From Gnetum montanum (lineage: Eukaryota; Streptophyta; Gnetopsida; Gnetales; Gnetaceae), in contig MNCI01023978.1 in NCBI GenBank assembly GCA_015680685.1, positions 59,551 to 82,837 on the forward strand: a stretch of DNA of 23,287 nt. Reading direction: 5' to 3'. The notes under the pieces were generated by a model that was given only the letters and a program-made list of their open reading frames with translations, ran no database searches and was not told the DNA's origin. The position numbers and the translations under genes were made by a program. Shown here in pieces: positions 1 to 10,799 of the stretch. Within the stretch, counting starts at the first letter, position 1, and each line of letters begins with the position of its first letter.

Positions 1-47
1 CCCTATTATGGTTCTCTCCATTTTAACTAACATGTTTTACTATGTAG

Positions 48-355
48 CTGATACCACTGTTGACCCCCCCAGCCTATCCTCATTCCTCTTGCGACCATGG
101 ACTAAAACCCCTGATAAATTTACCTTTATGGAAGGAGTAGTCAATGAGATGATCGACTGTGTAAGGTAGGTTGACCCGAAGGTGGGTAGGTTAAAATGCT
201 ATGCTAGAGTCTACATTGTTCACTACGCCTCTGTGACTAATGCATTTTTTTATGCATGGTTGGCAGCTTCTCATCTCAAGTGGGATCCTAAGAGGGAGGT
301 TAAGATCAATGTCATGCCTGCATTTCCATCGAAAGTGACCGAAGTACCTCGTCAC
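48..355 (+). pseudogene. Antisense gene of element B, part before the insertion of A
   Basis: Positions 1-47 read as intron end (acceptor TATGTAG at 41-47). An exon spans 48-185 (DKFTFMEGVVNEMIDCV is homologous to SKMDFITGVVDEVVDRI of element A). An 81-bp intron follows, with GTAGGT at 186 and GGCAG to 266. The next exon starts at 267 (ASHLKWDPKREV) and is cut by the LTR at 356. Both junctions around the intron are phase 1, as in element A. One in-frame TAG at 167 sits where CAG (Gln) is expected. Confidence 0.75.
351..355. repeat. Left target-site duplication (gtcac)
   Basis: These are the five bases immediately before the TG of the 5' LTR. The right copy is gtcgc, one G/A difference in a CpG, which fits deamination after insertion. 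Five bases is the usual target size for Ty3/gypsy integrases. Keeping only one copy leaves the interrupted frame of element B's antisense gene open and aligned with the homologous residues of element A's copy. Confidence 0.85.
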
Positions 356-1541
356 TGAAACACCACAAAATTCTGAGCTTAGCACTTCTCTGACAAGAAT
401 CAAGCTAAGTCATGATGCTCCCCAACATGACTAAAACTTGAGAACCTCACAGATAGCTTCAAACGGAGTCGAATCGAGCAAGAAATGGTTCCCCGAGATC
501 CACAGCAGACTACAGCAACATCCGACATCGAACCTTGCCAGATTTTAAGCTCAAAATACTTGGTTTTTACTATATAGCGTATACGCCTAGCATGTACACC
601 CAACGTACACCATCCAACGTGCAGCACAGCGTACATCAGTGGAAGACGTCATCATCAAGTTCAAGAATATCTGCAAGCAGCATTCTCGTGACATCCAAGC
701 CCAAATCCGAGGGGCGGATTGGATACTTCATATTGTAATAGTAGTTTGTAAAAATGAATTCTTTCATTTTAGTCAAGTCTGTACGCTGAGTTCACATGCC
801 AATGTGTACACACCGGCATGCAGCAGCACATGTTGGCATGTAGCATGCTGCACACTTGTAAAATTTCATTCAGTTGCACCTGGTCGACGCTCCACATGTC
901 ATCCTATCTGAAATTACAGCATCCCACAACCAATCACCCCAACTTGGATCCGAGTTTAGTGCCCAAACTTGTACAAAACCTCGATTTTTGACCATATCAG
1001 GGTTCGAAAATTAGGAAAAAATATTTGCAAAAAAAAAACCTGGGCAATCCATACTGAGAACATTCACGACACCAATCCTGTACGCTGGACTTGGACCCTG
1101 CATGTTGAGCATATAACCTCTATGCTACGCCCATAATCTGAACCAGCATGCTATCAAACCCCTGCATTCATTAGGGCTCTTCGTCCACCTTATGTCAGAT
1201 CCACAACTGCGTCTAGACTGGTGCATCGTAATTTTTATTATGCAATAATATTGTTGCATTTTCCACCAAGATTTGTTACAATTTTCCTTCACATTTTTTA
1301 TCTCTTGTTTACATTTATGCATGCTGATTTACATTTTTCATACCGTTTATGTACAACCTGGCATATCGCGCGTTGGCATATGTTCGGGGAAATCCTTGTC
1401 TGATCCGCTTGCAGACCACCCAAGGTACTCTACCTTTGTCAGTTCAAGCTCACCCTCAAGCAAAGGTATGGTCTTCTATGTTTGTCTGTAAATCTCTCAG
1501 CGTACATCTCATTCTAGCCACCGACGATTTTAGACAATACA
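356..1541 (+). repeat. 5' LTR of element A (1186 bp)
   Basis: It begins TGAAACACC and ends ACAATACA, giving TG...CA termini, and aligns along its length with 17134-18346. Over the first 200 bp I count about 12 differences by eye (roughly 6%), mostly transitions, so the insertion is old. Compared with the 3' LTR it lacks part of a run of short GCCCAGCGTGTA-like units near 580-620. A TATATAG string at 571-577 could be part of the promoter, but in the 3' copy it reads TATACAG. The short open frames inside are not conserved as genes. Confidence 0.95.
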
Positions 1542-1546
1542 AAAAA

Positions 1547-1565
1547 TGGCGCTAGAAGGAGGGCC
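1547..1565 (+). other. Primer binding site
   Basis: TGGCGCTAGAAGGAGGGCC starts five bases (AAAAA) after the 5' LTR. A leading TGG pairs with the CCA end of a tRNA, as in most plant LTR elements. I do not assign the tRNA; it does not match the usual initiator-methionine site. Confidence 0.75.
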
Positions 1566-2246
1566 TGAAACTGTCTAAATCTAACTTAATCTCGCACACC
1601 TACGCCCTGTACTGCCGATCTACTACCGGGCATCCTCAGACTCAGCAATTTCAAACCTCCAAAATTAATACCCTATTCTGCAACATTCTCAGCGTGTACA
1701 TGCTGCAAACATTCTTAGCTTCTACATGCTGCAAACATCTTACTCGCATTATAGACCCTATCTACATGCTACAATCATCTTACCTACACGCTTTAGACTC
1801 TATCCACACACCACCCTGTAAACCTGCACGCTGTAGACTCTGTCTACACGCCGCTCTGTAAACCTACACGCTGTAGACTCTGTTTACACGCTGCCCTATA
1901 AACCTACACGCTGTAGACTCTGTCTACACGCTGCCCTATAAACCTGCATGTTGTAGACTCTATCTACACACTGCCCTGAAAACCTTCACGCTCATCATTC
2001 TACTTGTACATTGACAATTGTAGTCTGCACGCTGTGACCTCAGTTTACGTGCTATGACCAATTTTAGTATGCTGGTCGTTGAAGTTTGTACACTGGGACC
2101 CAATCCACATGCTGTGCCAACAGGTCGCACGCTGCTAACTTAGGTGTACGCTAATAAGCACACCCATTTTATACTTGGCCAAGTCCTTACCTGTACACCC
2201 TAACATTGCATCCTTTCCACCGAGCTACATTTACAACCTTTTCACC
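1566..2246 (+). other. Untranslated leader of element A
   Basis: This is about 680 bp between the primer binding site and the likely gag start. I see no coding region. It is filled by CACGCTG-type words and a 40-bp tandem array (1741-1980), followed by looser copies of the same words to about 2150. The open frame from 2175 is in frame with gag, so gag could start there or at 2247. Confidence 0.6.
1741..1980 (+). repeat. 40-bp tandem repeat, about six copies
   Basis: Units start at 1741, 1781, 1821, 1861, 1901 and 1941. Each reads close to AACCTACACGCTGTAGACTC followed by TGTCTACACGCTGCCCTATA. The middle copies are nearly identical and the outer ones degenerate. Each unit contains two CACGCTG words 20 bases apart, so the array may have grown from a 20-bp unit. 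Confidence 0.9.
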
Positions 2247-4728
2247 ATGAATATCGCCAATACCAACGTCTCAACCAAGTCCATTCTAGATACCATGGGC
2301 CCCACGATGATGCCAATGCCCATCATGCAACCCATAGGAGCCCACGGTGAGGTTAATCCCTGAGGAGGATCTCATCGATCTCTTAGGCTACAAGGGAAAA
2401 ATTCGTCATTTAACGTAATCACACAGGAACAATATGATTTTATATACATAAAAATCCAAGAAAGTCTAATAGTAGATTAAACTGAAATGGAGGCCAAGAG
2501 ACAATATGAACTGTTCCATAGGGGAGGACATGAGTTCATCCCTTCCCCATATGACATCATCCCTCTCCCCGAGCACTATTCTAAACTTATTTCACAGCTC
2601 CTCTTAGCCAGGAATCAGTCCTTAGACTAGTCTATGGCAAATCCTCAATTAGAAGAGGAGGACGACTTTGCAGCACAGTCCGAACATGAAGATTCATACC
2701 ATACCCTCAGCACACAAACTTACGTGAACCCATTGTTTAACCCATTCACGGGGGAAACTATGTCTCTCTAGTCATTTAAAATCACCCAACCACATGTGCC
2801 TCAACAAGAGGCATCCACGCTTATTCCCACTCCCCCAGTGACCGACACCCAACTCAATACACCCCTCGCCACTATTCCTCCTGTTGCCACACTATCCCAC
2901 CTCTTACAAATACAACCCCCGCAAACCAATGTAGGAGCAACCTTCCCACCCTGAGTGATTGGGATGCCATATGTGATACTTGCTTCTACATATGCCCACT
3001 ATATACCACAGATCCAAACCCAAAGAACACCCTTCATCACTTCCAGTCAACAAGTCTAGGGTGTTCCCTCGCAAATCATGACTGGATAGTGGGCTGGGAC
3101 TGGTACACAAGCGCATCAACCCCCTAGCTACAACATACCACCTCCTACACTTCCTCCCATGAATATCCCTCAAGTACAGCAACAACAACAACAACAACCC
3201 TTTCCTTACAATATGCCACCCTTAGCATCACCTACCATGAATGTTCCAGAAGCCCAACCTCCAACCACTCAACTTTCCTCTTTCCCGCCCACCATACAAC
3301 AATCTAACTTGTATACTACACAACATAATCAATATACCATCTCACCTAGTACCCAAGATTGGGTTGACGCCAAAAAATGATGCAAAAGCTAATTGACGAG
3401 GTCAAGCGCCTCGAAACAGCTATCGATGAAGAGCTTAAGGTAGTGGATTTCTATCAAGATGATCCTATCAGCTCTTCGGTTCCACCTATAACGTTGTTTC
3501 CTTACCCACGTTAACTAAATATAATGGGGAGACAGACCCCAACACCCATCTTATAACGTTTAGATTAGAATGCATGTTACTTCAAGCATGGACACATGCT
3601 ATTTTACAGGTGTTCCCCATGTCCCTCACAGGGAGAGCACTTGACTAGTATTGGGCTTTGCCCCGAAACTCCATATCTTCTTTGGAAGATCTACTACATC
3701 AGTTTGTCACCAGGTTCAAATATAACTTGAAGCCTGAAGCAACACTTGATAACCTCATACAGGTCAAGCAAGCATCACTTGAACCTATTCAAAAATTTAT
3801 TCAATGATGGAGTGTTGCCCTCAATGAGCTACATGAACCGATCTTGGAGACTTATCTCCTCACTATTTTAAAGGGGGCCATTAACGATTTTATGAAGTCC
3901 AAGCTATACTATCTTAATGCACGCACGCTTAGTCAAGCATTTGTACAAATAAAGAACATAAAGGAGGCAGCCCAAAACAGCCATAACCCCACCTATTCAG
4001 CCTTCAAAAACTAACACAATAAGAAAGACAAAGAAAAGGCTAAGGCAACTATACCAGCAGTAGCGGAAACACAACAAACGAGTACGGGACAACAAGGCAA
4101 ACTCCCCACTACCCCAACTAACTATACTAGACCTGCTCCCGCTACTGCACCCGAACCATCCACATCACAAAATCCTACACCAGGTCGTGCGAGAAACTTC
4201 GAGAGGAGAGACCCCTCTCAATACACACCGTTTCCCATGAAACCCTCACAATTATTTGACTAACTCCTGAAGGCCGAGCTAATGAAACATAAACAATTAT
4301 CCCTGGCAGCAATCCAAAGACATGATCGATTCTATCAGTTGGTCGAGAACCCAAGCTTGGCAACGCCAAATGAGCCTCCAGTTCCAAGGGGCTTTATAAT
4401 AGACCTATTTTGTGATTATCATCAACGTAAAGGGCATGGAACTGATTACTGTTTCACCCTGAAATAAAATATTCAACGGATGATCGATGGAGGTGAGATC
4501 ACTTTTGATGAGGCCAACCCGGTCCAACCACAAAACCAGGTCATGGGCATATATAAGGACCCTCTAAATACTAAGGAGGCTCCATACATGATTAACACCA
4601 TTTACTTAGACAACGAACAAGAAACACCTGGAATTAACACCATTTACACAGATAATGAACAGAAAATACCTACGAGATCCTTTGTAGCTCGTATTCCTCC
4701 TATTGCACAAATGCCCACACGTTAATCA
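2247..4728 (+). pseudogene. gag of element A (decayed)
   Basis: The gag structural protein packages element RNA into cytoplasmic particles. The N-terminal part (from ATG 2247, with 2175 and 2487 as alternatives in the same frame) is rich in Pro and Gln, with a poly-Gln run at 3177-3200. The retrotransposon-gag core lies at about 3500-3870, with the YNGETDPNTHL and FPMSLTGRALD motifs. A C-x2-H-x4-H-x4-C knuckle (CDYHQRKGHGTDYC) lies at 4411-4452. The frame is broken by stops, for example CGA to TGA after FIQ and TGG to TAG after RALD, and by two apparent one-base losses near 3371-3376 (A run) and 3495-3501. From 3502 the frame is the same as that of the protease. Element B carries a homologous gag, including the N-terminal extension. 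Confidence 0.85.
4411..4452 (+). other. gag zinc knuckle
   Basis: CDYHQRKGHGTDYC has the C-x2-H-x4-H-x4-C spacing typical of Tat and Athila gag proteins in plants. It is expected to bind nucleic acid. The matching motif in element B is CDYHQLCGHDTDYC. Confidence 0.85.
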
Positions 4729-5715
4729 TCATACTCTCCATGTAACCCTCCCACCTCGCAAAGACCCTGTGTCATCCGGATAGCCCCTGCGGTGGCAGCC
4801 TCTACCATACCACCAAAACCATACGTGGTGAGTGTACCTCCCGCCGCTAGTACCACAAACACGCAACCTCCTACCCGGCCCACTCCCTATGTAGTCTGGG
4901 TGCCACCTGGGATTGCAACTACGGAGGCACAGTCCCCAGCTAGGCCTACTCCATATGTTGTTAGGATACCCAGACATCCTAATAACCATCAACCCTCCAC
5001 TCCGCAAACATAGAATAAACTGACCCTGTATGTTGTTAGGGTGCCCAGGCAGCCTGACACTCAACCACCTTTGACCGTCCAATCACAACCTCGTCCTACT
5101 CCATACGTCATATGGGTTCCAAAGCAACCAGATATTTAGAAACCAAATGTTCCCCCATGCCACATGCGAGAACGCCTAGCAGATAGGCTCACACAGGAAC
5201 GATTGGAGAAAGAACGTCAACAGCTTGCCTTAGGCCCCCCCAAGCCTACTCCATTAAGTGCAGTACCCATGGCATCACCTACCAACAAACCGAGTATGAG
5301 CTATAAGGGAGAATTATTGGGAATACATGATGCATCTAAATCAATGGTCATGAAAGAAAACATCAAACCAACTACACAAGAGATACAACTGCTGGGCCCA
5401 ATGGACCAAGTAACCATTAATGAACATAAACCTAATAGTAAAGATTTAGCAACAGCATTAACATGGGTCACGTAGGCACTTAAATAGAAAAATACTTCAC
5501 AAAGCTTATATGACCTGATGTTAACTTCTAAACATCATTGTGAAGCCCTAGTACACATGTTAACATCAATCTCAGTAAGCGAAAAATTACCTACATATGA
5601 GCCTTCCATACATGCGATAATGTTTAAATGACAAGGATTCAAACCCAAATCGTTAAGATTTCACCCCGAGAACATTAAGATTGACAAGCAAATTGGAGAC
5701 GTCACCCACGCACCT
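4729..5715 (+). pseudogene. gag-protease linker with repeated PYVVRVP motif
   Basis: This continues the gag frame. The first part (4755-5130) holds about six repeats of a PYVVWVP/PYVVRIP motif set in Pro-Thr-rich sequence, about 60-75 bp apart. A charged segment follows from 5164 (RERLADRLTQERLEKERQQ), and then a helical segment at about 5440-5570 (SLYDLM...HCEALVHMLTSI) that is conserved in element B. Stops at 4725, 5011, 5138, 5473, 5485 and 5629 break it. The function is unknown; it is probably a spacer in the polyprotein. Confidence 0.7.
4755..5130 (+). repeat. Coding repeats of the PYVV(R/W)VP motif
   Basis: Copies lie near 4768, 4820, 4890, 4952, 5027 and 5102. Each encodes PYVV or a variant, then R or W, then VP or IP. 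Element B has at least four related copies (PFVLKVP, PFVIKIT, PFLVRIP, PFIIRGP) at the same place, so the motif is kept while the spacer drifts. Confidence 0.75.
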
Positions 5716-6414
5716 ATGTTCATAACGATACAAGTAAATCAATTCAGAATACATTGGGTGCATGTAGATGACGGAGCCGCCACAAACGTAATACCCTACC
5801 CCATCGTCGAACAATTAGGGCTCACACAATCAATCAAACTAACCTCCACCACATGTTTAAAATCATTTAGTGGATCACGTGTTGTAGTAAAAGGCACCAT
5901 AGCCTTGGACTTTATAGCAGGGGATCGATTTCCCACATCTGCTAACTTTGTTGTCATCGACGAAATGCCAAGGTTCAATTTAATATTAGGAAGACCCTGG
6001 CTAGCCCAACTCAAAGTAGTCTCTTCCCCCATACACCAAGAGATTCACCTGCTTTACGAAGGTGGTGAAATCATTATACATGGAGATCCTGCTACATCTA
6101 CCATCTCGTCACATATAGGTGCAGACCAAGGTTCGGTGATTAAGTTTGAAGAGCCTAAGCAGGATGACACAAACGAAAAACAAAGTTGCATGCAACCAGT
6201 AAACAATGATCTATTGGACGTAAATAAAACTCTACTCAACATAGAAACACTAGGACTTGAAACTGTACATACACCGCCTAACCTAGAAATTACAACAAAC
6301 ATCAAAACTACAGAACATACGGAAACACTAGAAGAGACCAATATAGAGCCCATTCCATCGGACATCCCTTGGGCTAAATTACCATTCAACATAATTAGCG
6401 AAGGGGATGCTTAG
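5716..6414 (+). CDS. Aspartic protease region of element A
   Basis: This stretch is open for 232 codons and is the continuation of the gag frame, so it is a domain of the polyprotein rather than a free gene. The retropepsin active-site motif is VDDGAATNV (Asp codons at 5767-5772), and the C-terminal FNLILGRPWLAQL segment is typical of Tat and Athila proteases. The last 80 codons are a Thr/Glu-rich tail. It ends in TAG at 6412. No RT follows in frame: the next sense coding starts about 5.7 kb downstream. That distance is normally short in Ty3/gypsy, apart from the intron known at this place in Ogre elements. Confidence 0.85.
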   Translation: MFITIQVNQFRIHWVHVDDGAATNVIPYPIVEQLGLTQSIKLTSTTCLKSFSGSRVVVKGTIALDFIAGDRFPTSANFVVIDEMPRFNLILGRPWLAQLKVVSSPIHQEIHLLYEGGEIIIHGDPATSTISSHIGADQGSVIKFEEPKQDDTNEKQSCMQPVNNDLLDVNKTLLNIETLGLETVHTPPNLEITTNIKTTEHTETLEETNIEPIPSDIPWAKLPFNIISEGDA

Positions 6415-7292
6415 TATAGAATCATACCTATTAGTGTCACTCCTAATGTTAAATTAAGAAAAATCAAAAAGTTGCTAAATCGCTAAACTACATTCTTCAT
6501 CCGAAATGACGTTAAACTACCACATGTTCGCAACGACATAAAACTAGCCATGGTCAGAAACGGCCAGTTTACCAAGGAACTCACCAGTATCACTTGAAAC
6601 TTCTCTTGTTTACATGGGGTCTGAAATGGCCTTAAACTAGTGCATGGGGCCCAGAATGGCTTTAAACTAGAACATCAAGACTACAGTCTGTCATGACTTT
6701 AAACTGACACATATGTGCCCATGGCCCAAGATGGCCTTAAACTAGAGCATTTTCTTACATTCCTTTTCTTGTAGTTCAAGTTTACAGTGCAAATTTATGC
6801 CTACCCTATTGCGTTATTACGTGATAAGCCATAGTTTTCCTTCTTATTCCCCTTTTTTACATGATCATGCTCCTACTTCTGTTCCTACTTCGTGCATTAC
6901 ACTTAAGCAACAAAATGGACAAAAAAAAAATTTTACATTCCTGCATCGCGTTTACATTCAAACCCAAAAGATTTTCATTTTAAACTTGCACTTATCAATA
7001 TTCAAATAAACTTAAAATTCAAACAAAAAAATGAATAAATAGAAAACTAGATTAAAAAATAGAAAATAGTATAAATATATCAACATCAAATTACGACTTA
7101 GTGTAATGTCCTCACACGATACATAGATCGCATACATAATCATTTTAATAACAAAAAAAAAATATAATCATGTACAAATGGACAATTACAGTGGTTAACT
7201 GATTCCATCCATCAGTTCATATACAATCCAACCAAAACATTCTACTTGCGGCTCGCATAAAAACATGAGCGATCATAAGGCCAAACTTAAAG
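6415..7292. other. Non-coding stretch: TAAACT repeats, then AT-rich flank of the antisense gene
   Basis: After the protease come seven spaced copies of a TAAACT core (6484-6743), a short pyrimidine-rich stretch (6780-6960) and very AT-rich DNA with A runs (6960-7200). On the minus strand this is the 3' flank of the antisense gene. An ATTAAA string on that strand (7149-7144) could serve as a poly(A) signal. I see no sense coding. Confidence 0.6.
6484..6743 (+). repeat. Spaced TAAACT repeats downstream of protease
   Basis: Cores lie at 6484, 6512, 6540, 6633, 6663, 6700 and 6738, at steps of about 28-38 bases apart from one larger gap. The best copies read GAATGGCTTTAAACTAG or AGATGGCCTTAAACTAG. 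Element B has a tighter 27-bp array of the same core, in the same relative orientation, just after its protease. Confidence 0.75.
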
Positions 7293-7491
7293 CTAAGCAT
7301 CAGGGTCAGGAGGGGTGTCCCCCTCAGACTCCCCGGCACCACAGGTCCCTGCTCCACTGGGGCCACCCTCTTGATCATCGCCATTTCCTTGACCCTATAA
7401 AAATGTAAAAGAAAACAATTGACAAAAAAAGAAAAGAGAAGAATTCCAAAAGTTATTGAATAAAAAAAATTCACAACCTTAAATGACTTAC

Positions 7492-8276
7492 TGAAGAAGA
7501 TCCTCCTAGACCGAATTCCAACCGATGAAGGATTTCTTCTTCAGAAACGCTCACCCAGTCAGTCCCATCAAGGCCCAAATCAACGTTGGCCAAAGCTTTC
7601 CCTTTGTCCACCGTGGACCAAGTGGGACATTTCAAAGGAAACTCCCCCACAGAAACCTCCCTAGAAGCCATGGTGATCATCCTCTTAGGCGATTCCATCT
7701 CCACCACGGTATGCTTAGCAAATGCATCAAATGAAGGGCGTAGGCCTACACCCTCAACAAACATCTCAAGCTGACGCTTCTCTATAGATACCTCCTTTAA
7801 TGACTTTTTATAATGATACTTATGGATGTTTTCATCTTGACCCCATTTCCATACCTTAGAAGCAAAATCCTTCCAATCCTGATATTTGAGGTTCAGTAAA
7901 TCTATTTACACTTTACGCTCTGCTAGCTCTCGAGTCAATGATACTTGGCGATTCAATAAATTCCAATATCTGTCATAAGTAATTTTAGAAGTTCGCCAAG
8001 AGCGATCACCTGTTAACCTTGCTAAGGCGAACTCATAGCGCGATTTAAGATTGTCCCGCTCTGCTGACAGCTTGGAAATCTCTTTTTCTCTCACCTGAAT
8101 CTGCAACCATAGCCTCTCAATGGAACGCCTACATGTCTAAAGAAACTTGGCATTCTAAACAACGCACTCTGCCACTTGATCATAAATTTGTTGGGGCACT
8201 TGCTTAATCTTTGGGGGTAGCGCAAGTAAACTATCAATACTAATGGCCTTAGATGAATCCCATTTCAGTTTAACCC
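7492..8276 (-). other. Exon 7 of the antisense gene: coiled-coil region
   Basis: It starts after a phase-1 acceptor (GTAG at 8280-8277) and ends at GTAAGT (7491-7486). It includes a KLKWDS segment, an Arg/Glu/Leu-rich coiled coil (REKEISKLSAERDNLKSRY) and a conserved C-terminal segment (DWVSVSEEEILHRL). Three in-frame stops interrupt it. The corresponding exon of element B (821 bp against 785 bp here) matches at LKWD, RYW, the coiled coil, REV and EEEIL, which shows that the frame was maintained. Confidence 0.75.
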
Positions 8277-9013
8277 CTACTCATATGAGGAGAACATACA
8301 TTAGACATTGGACAGCAACAACAAAAAAAAACTAAAGGATACAAAACACTTAAGATATATGTACCTATTCCAGGGTGAGCTTGCTCGATGCGATCAACCA
8401 CCTCATCAACGACACCAGTTATAAAGTCCATTTTACTTGGCATTTCAATCAAAGTAAATGGTTCATGTATAGGAGACGGGTTAACTTCAGTGGTCATTTC
8501 TATGGAAGCCTTCATCATAGGGACTTCTAAACGGATGTCAAGAAGCATCCTGGTCTCAACATTTTCACCTGGTAGCAGTAAAAGCATGAAATCAAAATTT
8601 AGAATAATGGAAAGCACAATCCAAAAGGCAAATAACATAATAAGGAGAACATACCAAAATCTCTATCCTCTTCTGGATTTGAAGGATCTCCAAGGTCTAG
8701 TCTCCCTCTGAAGAAACCATCAAACATCTCATCGACTCCATCCTGATCATCAATGTTACCCTTTTCTATTGTATCTCCCTCCTGATCTTTCATTCCTCTC
8801 GTCTCATCCCTACCTGCCTTGTCCTCCTCATTTAAGTTCATTGAGACCTCCTCCTCCTCAACGATTGGTGATAATATCCCTTTTCTAACTTCAGAGGTCA
8901 ACTCTAATAACATTCATAGGTTCAGCATCAATTTTGTATAAACCACCGGAAAATAGAGTAAAAATAATGATGATGATAACAAAAACAAGGGCAAATCAGA
9001 GAACCAAGCTTAC

Positions 9014-10060
9014 CCCATATGGGCATCTTAAATCGTATATGTTTCACCCTTGGTTCATCTGCAGTTAGAGCAACATCTCCAGGACATTCACGCTTCTAAA
9101 CCTTTGATTTTGCTTTCCCGATCGTTTCCAGGATCACTCGATCGGCTCTCCTAGCAGTGTAGCACACATTATTTGGTTCCAACCCTACGCTATCACGCGT
9201 GTGAATTGACTAACCATATGACCCCTCCATTGTGACAGAAATCAACTCATCAATCCCCTCAGGAGCATCTTGAGATTCGGCCACCTCCAATAAGTGGTGA
9301 ATCCATGGGCGAGATAGTTGGTCATGATCCCTTAACACGTACTTGTTATTCGCACGAACAACCAAAAATTCAGCTAGCCAGCACAAGTAACCGGCAAAGA
9401 ATGGAAAAGTGAAATGAGATTGCACCTCAATGTTTGAATGTAACCGCACTATCTCCCCATGGAAACCCAAAAGCAAAAACTGGGCCCAGTTATAACGTAC
9501 CCCAGTCTCTAGGATAGTGTGCATGATACGCACAAGTTCTACCCCAAGAGTTTTCACTTGAGACAAAGACTTGGGAAACACCCACACCCTGAACAAGGGA
9601 TATAACTCATTAAATTCTGCCACTTTTGATTTCCCCTGCATAGGAAACCCCTTAGAGCCCTTGAGGACACCCAACCAATTCTCCAATTCACAAACCACAT
9701 GGATTTCCCTCTGTGCCCTATCCAAAATCACTTTAGTTCCAGCTGCTGGTACACCAAAGAAGTCCAAAAAGAACTCCTCTGACAGATGGAAAATCACTTT
9801 GACATCCTTGATGCGAGTGCTATAGTAGGAGACAGACTCGTCGAAAGAATCAATGATTCCAATCATCTCCATCATAGAAACATCAAGGCTTAGAGCAGTA
9901 AACAAATCCATGAGGCTTGCATCACTCAAACGACTGACAATATGTGGCAGTGCCTTCATACGTAACCATCGCTGTGCATCACTGACTTCCCTAAATTTCA
10001 TAGAAAAAGTGCTCTCAGTCTGCCCCATTGTGATAGTGGCTCCACCAGACGGGGCGTCCA
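9014..10060 (-). other. Exon 4 of the antisense gene: large helical region
   Basis: This exon is open for about 280 codons from its acceptor at 10061 to a TAG at 9210. It stays in frame past that stop and another near 9100 to a GTAAGC donor at 9013. It encodes a mostly helical protein with HIVSRLSDASLMDLFTALSL, a SEEFFLDFFGVPAAGTKV segment and a PLFRVWVFPKS segment. The pattern is reminiscent of the plant mobile domain or 'putative plant transposon protein' families often found in extra ORFs of plant retroelements, but I cannot confirm the family. The upstream junction is phase 1 and restores the frame from exon 3. Confidence 0.5.
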
Positions 10061-10148
10061 CTGTACACACAAGATAACCCAGGGAGTCAACATAACCAAT
10101 GAGGTAGCAGAACAAGTAGACTGAGGTGTCAAAAATACCATTACTTAC

Positions 10149-10799
10149 CGTCAGTCGATGGATTCTGATCGCTAGGAGCCAAATTGGCATTGCATGGGAA
10201 AACTGGCCCATTATGAGACCAATCCCCATGCAACCACCCCCTAGCCTTGCATTGTGCAAGTGCCCTCAAGTACCGTTTGTGAAAATGAATGATGTCACCC
10301 TTAGTCTGGGCCAACACAGCACCACAAAGAGTGGGGCCTGTCATGAAAGCCTCTAGGGCAGTATGAGCCAACGCGAGTCCATCATCACCCACGCACACTC
10401 CTTTGTCGAATTGAGGCCTGCAAAGAGACAACGATCAAAATATAAACCACTAATAAGAACCAAGGCAAAAAATGGTAAATTAAACAACCTTACCTTCCTA
10501 CTCGGTACTCAATCGTAAGTGGTCCCTCGTCGATGTCCACCACGAAAGCCACAATGCCATTTGAAGACCCCGGTAACATGGTCTCGAGCACTCTCAATGC
10601 TAATTGTTCACTTAAATGTGACCATATTACCACATTGAATTTGTCTAAGATGAAGGCAAGGAATTCACAGGCCCCTTCTCTGAACCATACCCCATTGCGA
10701 TCAATTGTCATATCAAGAGTTGGCTCGTCAGAATCAATCGAACCGAACCTCATCAGAACTCCAACAAACTTGACCACCAAGAGGAAAGGTTTGGGATCC
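10149..10799 (-). other. Exons 2-3 of the antisense gene: NIF/FCP1 HAD-like region lacking catalytic Asp
   Basis: Exon 2 (10799-10494) encodes KPFLLVVKFVGVLMR, then FREGACEFLAFILDKF and NVVIWSHLSEQLALRVLETM. In plant NIF/FCP1-type HAD phosphatases the same order is seen: a strand LLVLD(L)(N/D)G(V/L)L, then RPG..EFL...F, then a strand ending WSS. Here the nucleophile Asp aligns with Lys and the second Asp/Asn with Val, so the region would be catalytically dead if the match is right. Exon 3 follows after a 76-bp phase-2 intron and I do not recognise it. The resemblance is read by eye and needs a profile search. Confidence 0.4.

Larger units (their letters stand above)
1..355 (-). mobile_element. 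Element B, left part (antisense-gene region)
   Basis: This is part of the element into which A inserted. It carries, on the plus strand, exons homologous to exons 6 and 7 of the antisense gene of element A, so relative to gag-pol of element B (minus strand) the gene is again antisense. The RT-integrase part of B would lie to the left, outside the window. Confidence 0.8.

Noticed and set aside
191-403. Minus-strand open frame across the left LTR junction
   Set aside because: It spans the insertion boundary of element A and so cannot be an ancestral gene.
1125-1322. Short open frames within the LTRs
   Set aside because: They are not preserved between the two LTR copies and overlap regulatory sequence.
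1741-1980. CRISPR-like or satellite array
   Set aside because: The 40-bp units are contiguous without spacers and the context is a plant retroelement leader.
4729-5082. 117-codon open frame on the minus strand
   Set aside because: It is the reverse of the repeated Pro-rich gag linker; its Gly/Arg-rich repeats mirror the sense repeats and it has no independent support.
6054-6392. 112-codon minus-strand open frame inside the protease tail
   Set aside because: It overlaps the conserved protease frame and has no homologue kept in element B.
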